Positions 17,623 to 27,708 of a stretch of 64,000 nt of DNA are shown one piece after another. The DNA comes from Calothrix sp. C42_A2020_038 (GTDB lineage Bacteria > Cyanobacteriota > Cyanobacteriia > Cyanobacteriales > Nostocaceae). The position numbers and the translations under genes were made by a program. Position 1 is the first letter of the stretch; every line of letters begins with the position of its first letter. The stretch lies in NCBI GenBank assembly GCA_015272395.1, contig JACYLQ010000005.1, positions 124,001 to 188,000 on the forward strand, written 5' to 3'. The notes below the pieces were generated by a model. The model saw nothing but the letters and a program-made list of their open reading frames with translations, was not told where the DNA came from and did no database searches.

Positions 17623-18363
17623 CTATAAAATTTGAGATAAAAACTTACGAGTGCGGTCTTGTTTGGGGTTTTGAAAAAAGTCAACAGGAGTAGCTTCCTC
17701 GACAATTAAACCACCATCCATAAAAATTACTCGGTCAGCAACTTCACGCGCAAACCCAACTTCATGGGTGACAACGACCATTGTCATCCCATCAGCAGCA
17801 AGAGTTTTAATTGCTTCTAACACTTCTCGTACCATCTCCGGGTCAAGAGCTGAAGTTGGTTCGTCAAAAAGCATAACTTTGGGTTGCATAGCTAAAGCTC
17901 TAGCAATTGCAACTCGTTGTTGTTGTCCACCAGACAACTGTCCTGGATATTTTTGCGCTTGTTCTAAAATTCCTACCCTTTCGAGTAATTGCATCGCAAC
18001 TTCTTCAGCTTTGACTTTCGACCATTTCCGTACCCAAATTGGCGCCAGGGTAATATTTTTAAGTACAGTTAAATGTGGAAACAAGTTGAACTGTTGAAAT
18101 ACCATACCAACTTCTCGTCGAATTGCATCGATGTTTCGCAAATCATCGGTCAGAGCAATACCGTCAATTTCAATACATCCTTGTTGGTATTCTTCTAAAG
18201 CGTTAAAAGTACGAATAAAAGTTGATTTTCCAGAACCTGATGGCCCCATAATTACTACAACTTCTCCGCGATTTACAGTCAGACTAACACCTTTTAAAAC
18301 GTGGAATTTACCGTACCATTTTTGAACATCTTGGGCAATAATAATTGGTTGTTGTGAGTCCAT
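17623..18363 (-). CDS. bgtA: Amino-acid ABC transporter ATPase
   Basis: Cytoplasmic ATPase of a polar amino-acid importer (GlnQ/AapP/BgtA type). It has Walker [10 protein letters not shown], the Q-loop in [10 protein letters not shown], signature LSGGQQQR, Walker B VMLFDEPT and the H-loop VVVTHE. At 246 residues it is the normal length. It is the last gene of a four-gene minus-strand operon of binding protein and two permeases, 44 bases after the second permease gene. The symbol follows the cyanobacterial N-II system (NatFGH-BgtA) and is by similarity only; the enzyme could equally be called AapP-like. Confidence 0.9.
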   Translation of the reverse strand: MDSQQPIIIAQDVQKWYGKFHVLKGVSLTVNRGEVVVIMGPSGSGKSTFIRTFNALEEYQQGCIEIDGIALTDDLRNIDAIRREVGMVFQQFNLFPHLTVLKNITLAPIWVRKWSKVKAEEVAMQLLERVGILEQAQKYPGQLSGGQQQRVAIARALAMQPKVMLFDEPTSALDPEMVREVLEAIKTLAADGMTMVVVTHEVGFAREVADRVIFMDGGLIVEEATPVDFFQNPKQDRTRKFLSQIL

Positions 18364-18406
18364 AGTATTATATAGTAAGTTTAGGGTTTATCAGCAAACC
18401 ATGATT

Positions 18407-19429
18407 TTATTTATGTCCAACATTTAATTGCTTTTCCAAACGTTTGGAAGCGAGTGACATTGAGTAACAGAATATCCAGTAAAGCAACCCAACAAATAAA
18501 TAAACTTCTGCATAGCGATTCAGAAATTCAGGTTGAGCTAAAATTGAACGAGAAATACCAGTTAATTCTAATAAACCAACAATCGAAAGTAGGGAAGTAT
18601 CTTTAAATAAACCTATAAATTGACCGACCAGCGCTGGAATAACTGCACGTAGAGCTTGAGGAAGAATTATCAGTAACATAATCAGAGCGCTATTCAATCC
18701 AATGGCTTTACCAGCTTCAAATTGTCCACGCGGAATTGATTGTAAACCACCACGTACATTTTCGGCCAAATAAGCAGCGCTGAATAGAGTTAGACCTGCA
18801 ATACCTCGCAATACGCGATCTAAACTGATATCGGGTGGTAAAACTAAAGGTAACATGACTTGCGCGATAAATAAAATACCAATTAATGGTAATCCCCGAA
18901 TAATTTCAATATATAGAACACAAAAGTTTCGTACTATAAACATTCGACTTTGGCGCCCTAATGCGAGTAACACACCCAAGGGAAAAGAAAGAACAATACT
19001 AGTTATTGCTGTCACCAGAGTTAGTAATAACCCATTCCATAAATTTGTATCAGCGGTTTCTAATCCTAATCCGCCACCAATCAGCCATAGAATTATAGGG
19101 AAAGATATAGTCCATCCTAGAGGTAACCAATTATTAATTGTTTTAGGTAACTTTCTAGTTAAACTACCCCACGTTAAACAACTTAAACCGAGGATAATAA
19201 ACAGTACCAACCAAAGGCGCCAATACATTTGTTGGGGAAAACGACCGACAAGAAATAGTTGCAAGTTAACACCTATAACTTCCCATTGTGCTTGTGCAAA
19301 CACCCAAGTCAGAATACTTGTGGTGCCCCAAATTAGTACCAAGAGGCAAACAACTGTTAAAATACTGTTGTACCAGGTATCAAATAAATTCTTTCGTAGC
19401 CATTTTTGAAGTTGGTTTTTCTGGCTCAT
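18407..19429 (-). CDS. natH: Amino-acid ABC transporter permease 2
   Basis: A His/Glu/Gln-type inner-membrane permease of about 340 residues with an N-terminal pair of membrane segments and the EAA loop EAGKAIGLNSALIMLLIILP (about residues 235-254) that docks on the ATPase. It forms a heterodimer with the preceding permease. A GTG at 19456 would overlap the upstream gene. The ATG at 19429 follows AGGGA and leaves a four-base gap, so it is preferred. Assigned to the AapM/NatH position by operon order. Confidence 0.85.
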   Translation of the reverse strand: MSQKNQLQKWLRKNLFDTWYNSILTVVCLLVLIWGTTSILTWVFAQAQWEVIGVNLQLFLVGRFPQQMYWRLWLVLFIILGLSCLTWGSLTRKLPKTINNWLPLGWTISFPIILWLIGGGLGLETADTNLWNGLLLTLVTAITSIVLSFPLGVLLALGRQSRMFIVRNFCVLYIEIIRGLPLIGILFIAQVMLPLVLPPDISLDRVLRGIAGLTLFSAAYLAENVRGGLQSIPRGQFEAGKAIGLNSALIMLLIILPQALRAVIPALVGQFIGLFKDTSLLSIVGLLELTGISRSILAQPEFLNRYAEVYLFVGLLYWIFCYSMSLASKRLEKQLNVGHK

Positions 19430-19433
19430 GATT

Positions 19434-20351
19434 TTATCTTTCCCTAAGTTTAACACTACGGTTTAATAGATTCATCGCGAAGGATATAACTAAACTGATA
19501 GTTAAATAAGTTACCATGATTAACAACATCACTTCTACGGCTCTACCAGTTTGATTAAAAGTTGTGGAAGCAACAAAGTAGATATCAGGGTAGCCAACAG
19601 CGATAGCCAAACTAGAATTTTTAGAAATGTTTAGATACTGACTGGTTAAAGGTGGGATAATAATCCGTAAAGCTTGAGGAAAAACGACTAAACGCATGAT
19701 TAATCCTGGTTTGAAACCTAGCGCGCGTGCAGCTTCCCATTGTCCTCTAGGAACTGACTGAATACCCGCTCTAATAATTTCAGCAATAAATGCAGCAGTA
19801 TACAAAGTTAATCCCAAAATCAAAGCTGATAACTCAGATGATATTTCTACACCGAAAGGAAGTTGTACACCACGATTATTAAATTTAATTAAGCCTAAAA
19901 TAGAAATTTGATTATCTATTTTTGGTAAACTGATAAAAACGGCAAAATACCAGAAAAACAATTGTAAAAGCAAAGGAGTATTGCGTAGAGTTTCGACATA
20001 AATTAAAGCCAACTGACGTACTAACCAATTAGTCGATAACCGAGCAATACCAACAATGGTACCAACAAGAGTTGCGAAAACAATTGCAATAATAAGAACA
20101 CGTAAAGAATTTAACAACCCAACAAACAAAGCGTGACTATAAAAATTAGAAGGCTTGTAAGGAATAAGAGTTTCACCAATATCAAAAGAAGCTTGTGATT
20201 GTAAAAAGTCAAACCCGAATTGAATACCTAACTGTTCTAAATTATATGTGAGGTTATCCCATAATATAAACACAGTAATAGCAGCTACAAACACAGCCAA
20301 AATCTGACCAGCCAAGCTTAAAAATCGCCTACTATACCAAAACTGAGCCAT
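19434..20351 (-). CDS. natG: Amino-acid ABC transporter permease 1
   Basis: A 305-residue permease of the AapQ/NatG type with membrane segments near residues 12-32 and 85-105 and the coupling loop EAARALGFKPGLIMRLVVFP near residue 210. It pairs with the second permease to form the channel. It lies 42 bases after the binding-protein gene and four bases before the next permease, so the operon is tightly packed. Substrate range is not visible; related cyanobacterial systems carry neutral and acidic amino acids and help retain amino acids leaking from cells. Confidence 0.86.
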   Translation of the reverse strand: MAQFWYSRRFLSLAGQILAVFVAAITVFILWDNLTYNLEQLGIQFGFDFLQSQASFDIGETLIPYKPSNFYSHALFVGLLNSLRVLIIAIVFATLVGTIVGIARLSTNWLVRQLALIYVETLRNTPLLLQLFFWYFAVFISLPKIDNQISILGLIKFNNRGVQLPFGVEISSELSALILGLTLYTAAFIAEIIRAGIQSVPRGQWEAARALGFKPGLIMRLVVFPQALRIIIPPLTSQYLNISKNSSLAIAVGYPDIYFVASTTFNQTGRAVEVMLLIMVTYLTISLVISFAMNLLNRSVKLRER

Positions 20352-20393
20352 AATATCAAACCTTACATCCGTGAAATTTGTTTAATTCTTGTT

Positions 20394-21434
20394 TTAGCGG
20401 AAAGGGGGAGCATATAAAATACCACCTTGGTTCCAAAGCTTATTCAGACCTCTTTCAAGCTTTAAATCTGAATTCTTACCCAAATTACGCTCGTAAACTT
20501 CGCTATAGTTACCCACATATTTAATAATACGACTCGCAAAATCATTCGTTAATCCGGCGCCTTTTCCTAAATCACCTTCTATACCTAACAAACGTTTAAT
20601 CTCTGGATTATCACTACTAGCTAACTGACTAACATTTTGAGAATTAACTCCCAACTCCTCAGCATTAATCAAAGCATTGATAGTCCATTTGACAACATCG
20701 AACCACCTCGAATCTCCATTTTTCACAGCTGGTGCTAAAGGTTCTTTAGAAATTACTGTATCTAAAACTACATGGTCATTGGGTTGAGGCAAAGTTGCAC
20801 GTCGGGAAACTAACTGAGAACGGTCTGAAGTTATAGCTTCACAGCGACCTTGCTCATAAGTAGTAAAAGTAGTATTCACATCTTCAAAAACAAGAGGTTT
20901 ATAACTAATACCCCTTTGTCGCATTTGGTCTGCGATGTTTTGTTCATTTGTAGTACCTGTTTGAATACAAATAGATTTATCTTTCAAATCTTCCAACTTT
21001 TTAATATTGCTATTTTTTCTGACCATAATACCTTGGCCATCATAAAATACCACTGGTGCAAACTCCAAGCCAGTAGAAGTATCTCGACTCAAAGTCCAAG
21101 TTGTGTTGCGACTAAGAATATCTATTTCACCTGTCTGCAATGCTGTGAAACGCTCTTTAGCATTTAAATTGCGGAATTCAACTTTTTTCGGGTCATCAAA
21201 TATAGCAGCTGCGATTGCACGACATACATCGACATCTAATCCCGCATATTCACCGTTTGCCTTGACAAAACTAAAACCTGGTAATTGTCCACTCACACCG
21301 CAGATAAGCTTACCACGATTTTTAATTATGTCTAACCTACTGGTATTAGTTCCGCGCGAACGTCCACTACAGCCTACTAGTGAAAACACTACAGCTAAAA
21401 TAGCGACTAACAACCCCAACTTTCGGTTAAACAT
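20394..21434 (-). CDS. natF: Amino-acid ABC transporter substrate-binding lipoprotein
   Basis: The 346-residue protein starts with a lipoprotein signal peptide (hydrophobic core followed by LVGCSG, with the cysteine at about residue 22), so it is anchored outside the plasma membrane. The mature part matches the AapJ/NatF group: RGKLICGVSGQLPGFS, GEYAGLDVDVCRAIAAA and the periplasmic binding fold. AGGAG lies about 11 bases before the ATG. First gene of the operon; the promoter should lie in 21435-21669, shared with the divergent arfB. Confidence 0.9.
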   Translation of the reverse strand: MFNRKLGLLVAILAVVFSLVGCSGRSRGTNTSRLDIIKNRGKLICGVSGQLPGFSFVKANGEYAGLDVDVCRAIAAAIFDDPKKVEFRNLNAKERFTALQTGEIDILSRNTTWTLSRDTSTGLEFAPVVFYDGQGIMVRKNSNIKKLEDLKDKSICIQTGTTNEQNIADQMRQRGISYKPLVFEDVNTTFTTYEQGRCEAITSDRSQLVSRRATLPQPNDHVVLDTVISKEPLAPAVKNGDSRWFDVVKWTINALINAEELGVNSQNVSQLASSDNPEIKRLLGIEGDLGKGAGLTNDFASRIIKYVGNYSEVYERNLGKNSDLKLERGLNKLWNQGGILYAPPFR

Positions 21435-21669
21435 TTATTTATCATCTCCTTATATAAAGGTACTAACATCAGAACTTTATCTCTGAGCTTCAATTGACTT
21501 GCTTTACTTTATGCAAAAGACATAAATATTTATATATTTCTACCGAAGTCTAAAATAACACTTTCGTTGTAGAAAAGGAATATGAAGTCACGATTTTGGA
21601 GTTGTGTAAAGTATATATGTATTGCGCTAGAATCAATATTAGTAACAAATCTTTAATAATTCGATAATA

Positions 21670-22086
21670 ATGTTACAAATTTCTAGCAAAGTTCTCATTC
21701 CAGAGAACGAAATCGAAATTAGCGCTATTCGTTCTCAAGGCGCCGGAGGTCAAAATGTAAACAAAGTCTCAACTGCTATACATTTACGCTTCGATATTAA
21801 AGCTTCTTCACTACCTGAGTACTACAAAGAAAGCCTTTTGAACCTGAAAGATAAACGTATTACCACTGATGGAGTAATTATTATTAAATCACAAGAACAC
21901 CGCAGTCAGTTACAAAACCGCGAGGAAGCATTAAAACGACTTGAAGAACTAATTAAGAGCGTAACACTTGTCAAGCTAAAACGCAAATTATCCATACCTA
22001 CTTGCTCTTCTCAGTTAAAACGTCTTGAACGCAAAAAAAGACGCGCGCAGGTAAAAGCAAATCGAGGCAATGTTACTTTTGAATAA
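21670..22086 (+). CDS. arfB: Ribosome-rescue factor ArfB (YaeJ-type peptidyl-tRNA hydrolase)
   Basis: A short release-factor-like protein of 138 residues. The catalytic GGQ is in RSQGAGGQNVNKVSTA (about residues 21-36). The C-terminal tail is rich in lysine and arginine (RLERKKRRAQVKANRG), which in ArfB enters the empty mRNA channel of stalled ribosomes. It lacks the codon-recognition domain of RF1/RF2. Divergent from the ABC operon. Confidence 0.92.
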   Translation: MLQISSKVLIPENEIEISAIRSQGAGGQNVNKVSTAIHLRFDIKASSLPEYYKESLLNLKDKRITTDGVIIIKSQEHRSQLQNREEALKRLEELIKSVTLVKLKRKLSIPTCSSQLKRLERKKRRAQVKANRGNVTFE

Positions 22087-22189
22087 ATGTATTTGGTAAC
22101 TATTTATACACGATTTTCAGATGTATGGAACTTTTGACATCAGATTCGATTCGTAATCATTAATATCCTGCATTCCACAGCCAAAGACG

Positions 22190-22687
22190 ATGGTGTTAGA
22201 CTTCAATATTAATGTTCGCGCTAACAGCTTGAGTATATGTAGCAATATAGCTTTTTTTCCTAGCCAATCTACCGAACAAGAAGTTGAAGTTACACTACAA
22301 AGTAGTCTAGCACAATTAGCAGCAGAGATAGCGGAGTTAGAAACTATGAGCCGTGAATTAGTGCAAAATCAACAAAGAAATGAGCAGCAAATTCTAGAAG
22401 CCAAAGTTGAATCAGGTGTTCAACAATTAGAGCAAATAGCACATAGAGTTAATATTCTAGCTGCCCAATTAGAAACTGAGATGCGTAACTTCAAAGAAGT
22501 TGCCGTCGAAGTCAACCGATGCTATCACATTTGTCAACAGTTAGAATCCTCACACCAAAATCAACCGAAACCACATCGCTGGACTCCTTTAAATATATGG
22601 GATATACATTTTTCGTCCATTCCAGCCATTATCAAACGCGGTAACAAGTTTATTTTCGTAGAAAAAGTCATTAATCTATTCAAGTGA
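22190..22687 (+). CDS. Coiled-coil protein of unknown function
   Basis: 165 residues, not recognised. Residues about 30-125 are heptad-rich and predicted coiled coil (LAAEIAELETMSRELVQNQQ and onward), followed by a proline/basic segment and a hydrophobic C-terminus. No signal peptide or catalytic motif is seen. The reading frame is open and codon use looks normal for the window, so it is probably real. Confidence 0.55.
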   Translation: MVLDFNINVRANSLSICSNIAFFPSQSTEQEVEVTLQSSLAQLAAEIAELETMSRELVQNQQRNEQQILEAKVESGVQQLEQIAHRVNILAAQLETEMRNFKEVAVEVNRCYHICQQLESSHQNQPKPHRWTPLNIWDIHFSSIPAIIKRGNKFIFVEKVINLFK

Positions 22688-22830
22688 TTTTTATCTTGCC
22701 TTCCGGCGCCGTTGATGTGAAATATGTTAAGATTACCAGCAAATTTTAACCAGTTGGTAATCTCAACCCTCATGTGAACCATAATTCACACTTGTTAGTA
22801 CAAAAGAATTAAAATATCAAGTAAAGTATG

Positions 22831-23772
22831 CTAACTCGTTTGCTCATTGCTCGACTTGCGTTGAAGAATAATCATTTCGTTGCCAACGACAGGGTTACGT
22901 GCGACGAGTGTATCTTGGGAGTCAAGTATATCCAAGTGGCTAAAATCTAAATCTTGCGAACGTTGGAACATTTCCGCTGCGAGTTTATCTTGTTGTGATT
23001 TCTTGAGTGTGTACCAATCATCACTAATTTTAACTATGAGACGACTGTTGCGGAAGTTAGCTTCAATCGACTTTACTATCCCGGCAAATGTATTATTGCT
23101 AACTTTTGATATCTGGTTTTCAATTGCCGCAATTAGTATTTGTTCAGGTGTTAATGGTATAAATTGAGGTGTAGGTGCCAGTGTAGGCGCCGCTTCGGAT
23201 GTTGGTTCCTCAGTAACTGGTGTTTCCGCGATAGTTGAAGGTGTTGGTTCTGCAACGGGTGAAACTGTTGGTTCTGCAATGAGTGAAGGTGTTGGTTCTG
23301 CAATGAGTGAAGGTGTTGGTTCTGTAACGGGTGAAGGTATTGGTTCTGCAATGAGTGAAGGTGTTGGTTCTGGTGTTGCAGTAGTTGTTGGTTCTAATTG
23401 AGGAGGAGCAGTTGCAACTTGAGTTGGTGGTTTACTGGTGAACGACGAAGTACCCCAGATTACAACAATCGTAATAATAGTAATTATTCCCGTTAAAACT
23501 GTGTTAGAAAGTTTTGACGATAAGCTACTTGGTATTATACGACGAATTTGATTTAAAATACCACTCCAACCGGATTGAATGTTATCAAAAATACTATTTT
23601 CTCTGCTTGAAGATGGCTCTTCGAGTTTCTCTACAGTTGTTTCTAAAACTCCAATAGTTCCTCGCAAAAGTTGGACAGTTTTTGCCTTCCAAAAAGGTAG
23701 TCGCCTTTGATAGCGTTGTTGACGGCCTTCTCTAGGTTTTGGTGTTTGGGGTGTAGGGTTCTCTTGGGACAT
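22831..23772 (-). CDS. Membrane-anchored Pro/Thr/Glu-rich protein, unknown function
   Basis: About 313 residues. The N-terminus is basic and cytoplasmic, one membrane segment (TGIITIITIVVIWG, near residue 105) follows, then an extended linker of eight-residue imperfect repeats of the form SLIAEPTP/SPVTEPTP (about 135-195), then a C-terminal domain of about 120 residues without recognisable motif. The repeats are visible in DNA as tandem GTTGGTTCTGCAATGAGTGA units at about 23220-23390 and may vary between strains. An upstream TTG at 23799 is possible, but the ATG at 23772 is preferred. Confidence 0.6.
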   Translation of the reverse strand: MSQENPTPQTPKPREGRQQRYQRRLPFWKAKTVQLLRGTIGVLETTVEKLEEPSSSRENSIFDNIQSGWSGILNQIRRIIPSSLSSKLSNTVLTGIITIITIVVIWGTSSFTSKPPTQVATAPPQLEPTTTATPEPTPSLIAEPIPSPVTEPTPSLIAEPTPSLIAEPTVSPVAEPTPSTIAETPVTEEPTSEAAPTLAPTPQFIPLTPEQILIAAIENQISKVSNNTFAGIVKSIEANFRNSRLIVKISDDWYTLKKSQQDKLAAEMFQRSQDLDFSHLDILDSQDTLVARNPVVGNEMIILQRKSSNEQTS

Positions 23773-23959
23773 AGAACTTTTAACGAGGACGAGAATCAAC
23801 TTTGCAGCATAATACTTGCCTTAATTTAGCACTGTTCCCCAGTTTGGTTTCGCTAAACTACCTACATTACAGGAATTATCAGGTATTTGTACTGTATCGC
23901 CATCAACAAAATTCCCGACAACTTCTGCGCGCGTCGGGAATCTGAACAGCATAGATTTA

Positions 23960-24235
23960 TTAGTATCTTACATAACGACCGCGAATCCAACGCTGATTAT
24001 AGCGTGTTCTTTCCCAGCGTCCTGGAACCCATCTCTGGCGAATCACTCGACGAGTAACAACTGGTTTTCTAACGACATATCTTCTAACAACAGGTCTTCT
24101 AACAACAATTTTATTTACAACTGCTCTATTATTGTTAGTTCTGACAACCACATTTGAGGCTGATGCTGGGGCTTGAATCGATGCGATAGAAACTGGTAGG
24201 GCTAGTAGAGTTGCAACGAGAATACGTTTCATCAT
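23960..24235 (-). CDS. Small secreted basic protein
   Basis: 91 residues starting at the ATG at 24235, preceded at eight bases by AGGAG. A clear signal peptide (KRILVATLLALPVSIASIQ then APASA) leads into a mature part rich in arginine, valine and tyrosine, with repeats such as RRPVVRRYVVRKPVV and WVPGRWERTRYNQRWIRGRY. Similar short RxxW/Y-rich exported proteins occur in many bacteria with unknown function. No operon partner. Confidence 0.7.
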   Translation of the reverse strand: MMKRILVATLLALPVSIASIQAPASASNVVVRTNNNRAVVNKIVVRRPVVRRYVVRKPVVTRRVIRQRWVPGRWERTRYNQRWIRGRYVRY

Positions 24236-24933
24236 TTTCAAATCTCCTGTAGTTTCTTTTGTATAACGGGAGTAAGTAATACATAAGAACCGTAGGTACA
24301 AGCAAGCAAAGAAAATATTGAAATATCAATATATTTATAAGACTTATAACCTGATGACACCTGTTTATGGTTGTAACAGTATCGTCAGTCCCGTTTTGGT
24401 TGAGTTATCTACAGCCTGATCGAATTAGCTATTTATACTTTTCGCTGACCAAAGGAAAATATTTACTTTAAGTACATACTTTTCACAAAATTTTACTTTA
24501 TGGCAAAGTACATATAAGCTTATCAAGTATAAATTATTTTATTCGCTTCAGTAATATAGCTGTAGTTCTCGTATATTCAGTCTAAACAACTCAGTAAACA
24601 TTAAGTACATGACAAAAGTAATTACCTTAAACTGACTTCAGTCATAAATTTATTATTGACTAAGGTCACTGGTGTTATATCTATTATTATACCCAAAGTT
24701 CAATGAATAATCACGTTTAATATGGTAGTAACTCTATTCAGAAAGCTTTACTCAATACATTTTTGACTATAAATATAGAGACGCAGTTACGATAGTAAGT
24801 AATTATGTTCTAGGCACCAATTCTACATAACGGCGCCGAGCTTTTTTAGAAAAACATTCTAATATAGAAGAGACAGTATCGATACTGATAATAGTCTTTG
24901 TATATTTTTACTTAGTTATATATACTTATTAAT
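24236..24933. other. AT-rich intergenic region
   Basis: About 700 bases of very AT-rich DNA with many stop codons in all frames. No gene, RNA fold or repeat was recognised. It presumably contains the divergent promoters of the small secreted protein and the Septu-like operon. Confidence 0.6.
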
Positions 24934-26343
24934 ATGAAAATCAAACGCCTTGAAATTCAAAATTTCCACGGTATTAGCGATTTAAGCTTAGAGTTTCAAG
25001 CAAATGAGCCAACGGTTCTGATTGGTATTAATGGTGTTGGGAAATCAAGTATTCTCGATTGTATCGCCATACTTCTGTCACAATTTACTGGGCGGTTGCA
25101 AGATACTTTGTCGATGCGCTTTTTTAGCGAACACGACATCATGAACGGGCGCCAGCAATTACATTGTAGTATCACAGTAGCTTTTGAAGATGAGCGTCAG
25201 ATAACTTGGTCATTGCAAAAACAGCGCGTTTCTTCTGTTCGTGATGTCAGAACTACAGGTATGAAACGTCTAGAGGCTATCAAGTCTGTATTATATGATG
25301 TTAATGAAGAACAACTGCAATCGTTGAACCAAAAACGTAACGAATTAACCAAAGCACTGCAAGCTTTTACAGTTGCACTCGATTTATTTGAAGAGGAAGA
25401 TAATCAAAATCAAACACTGAGCAATTTAGAAGCTTATACAGATGAACTGCTAACTCAACTTAGTACAAGTAAGGTTAATTTACCCGTTGCTGTATCCTAT
25501 CCTGTTAACCGCGCGGTTTTAGAAATGCCGCTCGACATGACCCAAGAAAATATATTTAGTCAAGTAAATGCGTATGAGCAAGCATTAACAGGTGGAAGAA
25601 TAGATTTTAAAGGGTTTTTTGAATGGTTTAGAAACCGGGAAGACCTGGAAAATGAACTACGACGAGATAACCCCAACTACCGGGATAAACATTTAGAAGC
25701 TGTACGTAATGCAATTTATTCACTACAACCCGATTTTACGAACTTGCGTGTAATTCGTTCGTCTTTGCAAATGATGGTAACAAAACAAGGGAGTGAACTA
25801 ATTGTTAACCAACTTTCAGACGGAGAAAAATGTTTGTTAGCTGTAGTGGGAGACTTAGCAAGACGACTAGCAACCGCAAATCCTTATTTAGATAACCCAC
25901 TCACTGGTAGTGGTGTTGTACTTATTGATGAAATTGAGTTGCATCTACATCCAAAATGGCAGCGTGAAATTATCCCATCACTCGCGCGTACTTTTCCCAA
26001 CTGTCAATTTATTGTCTCAACCCATTCACCCCAAATAGTTAGTCACGTTAAACCCGATAACATCTATGTTATTACTGCCACACCTGATGGGATTATTTTT
26101 CAACAACCGGAAAATTCGTTTGGTCGAGACAGTAACCAAATTTTAGAAGATTTGATGGGTGTATCAGAACGTCCACAGGAAGTTAAGAAAAGTTTAAGCG
26201 ATTTATTTAAATTAATCGAGGAAGGAAATCTGGAAACAGCCAAACAGTTACGTCAAAATCTTGCCAGCAAAATTGGTGAAGATGACCCTGAATTTGTACG
26301 TGCTGATGTTATGATTCGACGCAAGGAAATTTTAAATCGATGA
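24934..26343 (+). CDS. ptuA: Septu-like defence ATPase (PtuA family)
   Basis: A 469-residue SMC/OLD-like ABC ATPase. It has Walker A GINGVGKSS (about residue 33), a central coiled-coil region, signature LSDGEK (about 297), Walker B VVLIDEIELHLHP and the switch region FIVSTHSPQ. In Septu systems PtuA partners with the HNH nuclease PtuB to stop phage. The next gene is exactly such a nuclease and overlaps the stop by four bases (ATGA). Retrons of one type also use this pair, but no reverse transcriptase is present nearby, so Septu is the better fit. Confidence 0.85.
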   Translation: MKIKRLEIQNFHGISDLSLEFQANEPTVLIGINGVGKSSILDCIAILLSQFTGRLQDTLSMRFFSEHDIMNGRQQLHCSITVAFEDERQITWSLQKQRVSSVRDVRTTGMKRLEAIKSVLYDVNEEQLQSLNQKRNELTKALQAFTVALDLFEEEDNQNQTLSNLEAYTDELLTQLSTSKVNLPVAVSYPVNRAVLEMPLDMTQENIFSQVNAYEQALTGGRIDFKGFFEWFRNREDLENELRRDNPNYRDKHLEAVRNAIYSLQPDFTNLRVIRSSLQMMVTKQGSELIVNQLSDGEKCLLAVVGDLARRLATANPYLDNPLTGSGVVLIDEIELHLHPKWQREIIPSLARTFPNCQFIVSTHSPQIVSHVKPDNIYVITATPDGIIFQQPENSFGRDSNQILEDLMGVSERPQEVKKSLSDLFKLIEEGNLETAKQLRQNLASKIGEDDPEFVRADVMIRRKEILNR

Positions 26344-26978
26344 AATATATTCAAAAAAATCAACAGCCACAAAGTTTAATTGACTGGAATCAAAGACGTG
26401 GTGGTCAAATACGCGATTGGAAATCTTTTACTAAATCTGTAAAGAACGACGTATATCAATCTTTACTCAAAGAGCAAGGATTTATCTGTGCTTATTGTAG
26501 TCGTCCAATTACTCGTAATGACTGCCACATCGAGCATTTCCGTCCTAAAAGTGTGTATAAAGAACTGACTTTTGAATACACAAATCTAATTGCATCTTGT
26601 CAAGGTGAAGACGAAAAAAAACCACGTACTCCTGTACACTGTGGACATAAAAAAGGCGCCTGGTTTGATGAAGAGTTGATGATTTCTCCTTTAGACCCCA
26701 ACTGTGAAACTTATTTTAAATATTCTGGGTCTGGAGAAATAATAGCTGCTGATGGAGATAAACAAGCTGCTGCCAAAACAACTATAACTAAGCTTGCGCT
26801 AGATATTGATAAGTTAAGAAGACTACGTAGAACTGCTATTGATACAGTTATTCAAATAACAGAAGGATTAGATGATGCTGAAATACAGCAACTAATTCAT
26901 GGGTATCAAAAGCCTGATAACACCGGGCGCCTGACTCCGTTCTGTGATGTAATCGTGTATATATTACAACAATATTGA
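26340..26978 (+). CDS. ptuB: Septu-like HNH endonuclease (PtuB family)
   Basis: A 212-residue HNH nuclease of the family found in Septu and some retron systems. The zinc/HNH features are CAYCSRPI, the catalytic region CHIEHFRPKS (about residues 61-70), YTNLIASC and HCGHKKG. The C-terminal helices probably contact the ATPase. Translation is coupled to ptuA through ATGA. A hairpin follows ten bases after the stop. Confidence 0.87.
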   Translation: MKYIQKNQQPQSLIDWNQRRGGQIRDWKSFTKSVKNDVYQSLLKEQGFICAYCSRPITRNDCHIEHFRPKSVYKELTFEYTNLIASCQGEDEKKPRTPVHCGHKKGAWFDEELMISPLDPNCETYFKYSGSGEIIAADGDKQAAAKTTITKLALDIDKLRRLRRTAIDTVIQITEGLDDAEIQQLIHGYQKPDNTGRLTPFCDVIVYILQQY

Positions 26979-27462
26979 AGTTATTTAAATATCCGGCTTG
27001 TTGAAGAAGTCGGATATCCATCTCTCATGCTTAGGTTAACGGATAAGTCGATAGCGACTTTAGTCGCAGTAGAGCGATTGCGCGGTTTTAAACACAATAG
27101 TATTATTTAATAAGCAAGTAAGAATAACCATCTACGTGATGATTCATCCTGGTGTGGAGCAATCCCGGCAATAGACCTATCCAACTTGATTTGGAATAGT
27201 TAAAGGGCAAATAATAATGGCAGGATGTTGAGCGTACCTGACTAGCGTTGTGATGGACTCTGAAAGTAGGCGCAATTTCAATACCTATGTGGTAGTTGTT
27301 TTGAGCGTCTAGGGTGTCTTTGATAACACCATTGAAAGTTCTTTTGTGGACTCTTCAAAAATCCTCCGGTTTTTAGCCGTGAGGAGTATTAAAGGTATTT
27401 CCGTAGCAGCGGGCAAGTGCCCACTACAACCATACACATTCGATCCGCATGGAGCGTACACA
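26979..27462. other. Intergenic region after the Septu module
   Basis: Apart from the hairpin just after ptuB, no gene was recognised. GC content rises towards the right end, marking the transition into the sbt-associated region. Confidence 0.5.
26989..27017 (+). terminator. Hairpin after ptuB
   Basis: ATATCCGGCTT pairs with AAGTCGGATAT with one mismatch and a seven-base loop. No uridine tract follows, so termination may be weak or the hairpin may protect the mRNA end. Confidence 0.5.
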
Positions 27463-27708
27463 ATGAATAAGTTTGACTCAACTAAACCGCAGGCTAAATT
27501 TGATAACACCAGCGAAGGCTGGCTAGTGCAGGTATATAGCGGAGATCGCCGCCTGCTCTGCGTACTCGATTCGTCTCACGCCTGGACTTTTTTATTGGGC
27601 TGTGGACTCGGTGTCCTACTGGCGGTGGGGTGGTTTAACCTCGTCAGTTACAATCCGTCCACGACTTATGTGCCGTCAACAACTTCCCCCAAAATGTGGA
27701 TTGATTAG
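27463..27708 (+). CDS. Small single-pass membrane protein, unknown
   Basis: 81 residues starting at the ATG at 27463 with GGAG about eight bases upstream. One membrane segment (AWTFLLGCGLGVLLAVGWF, about residues 40-58) is flanked by a polar N-terminus and a serine/threonine-rich tail. The GC content is higher than in the flanking AT-rich DNA and resembles sbtA. It may belong to the bicarbonate-transporter neighbourhood, but the family is not recognised. Confidence 0.45.
   Translation: MNKFDSTKPQAKFDNTSEGWLVQVYSGDRRLLCVLDSSHAWTFLLGCGLGVLLAVGWFNLVSYNPSTTYVPSTTSPKMWID

Noticed and set aside
24934-26978. Retron with ATPase-HNH effectors
   Set aside because: No reverse transcriptase or msr/msd-like element nearby; Septu is simpler.
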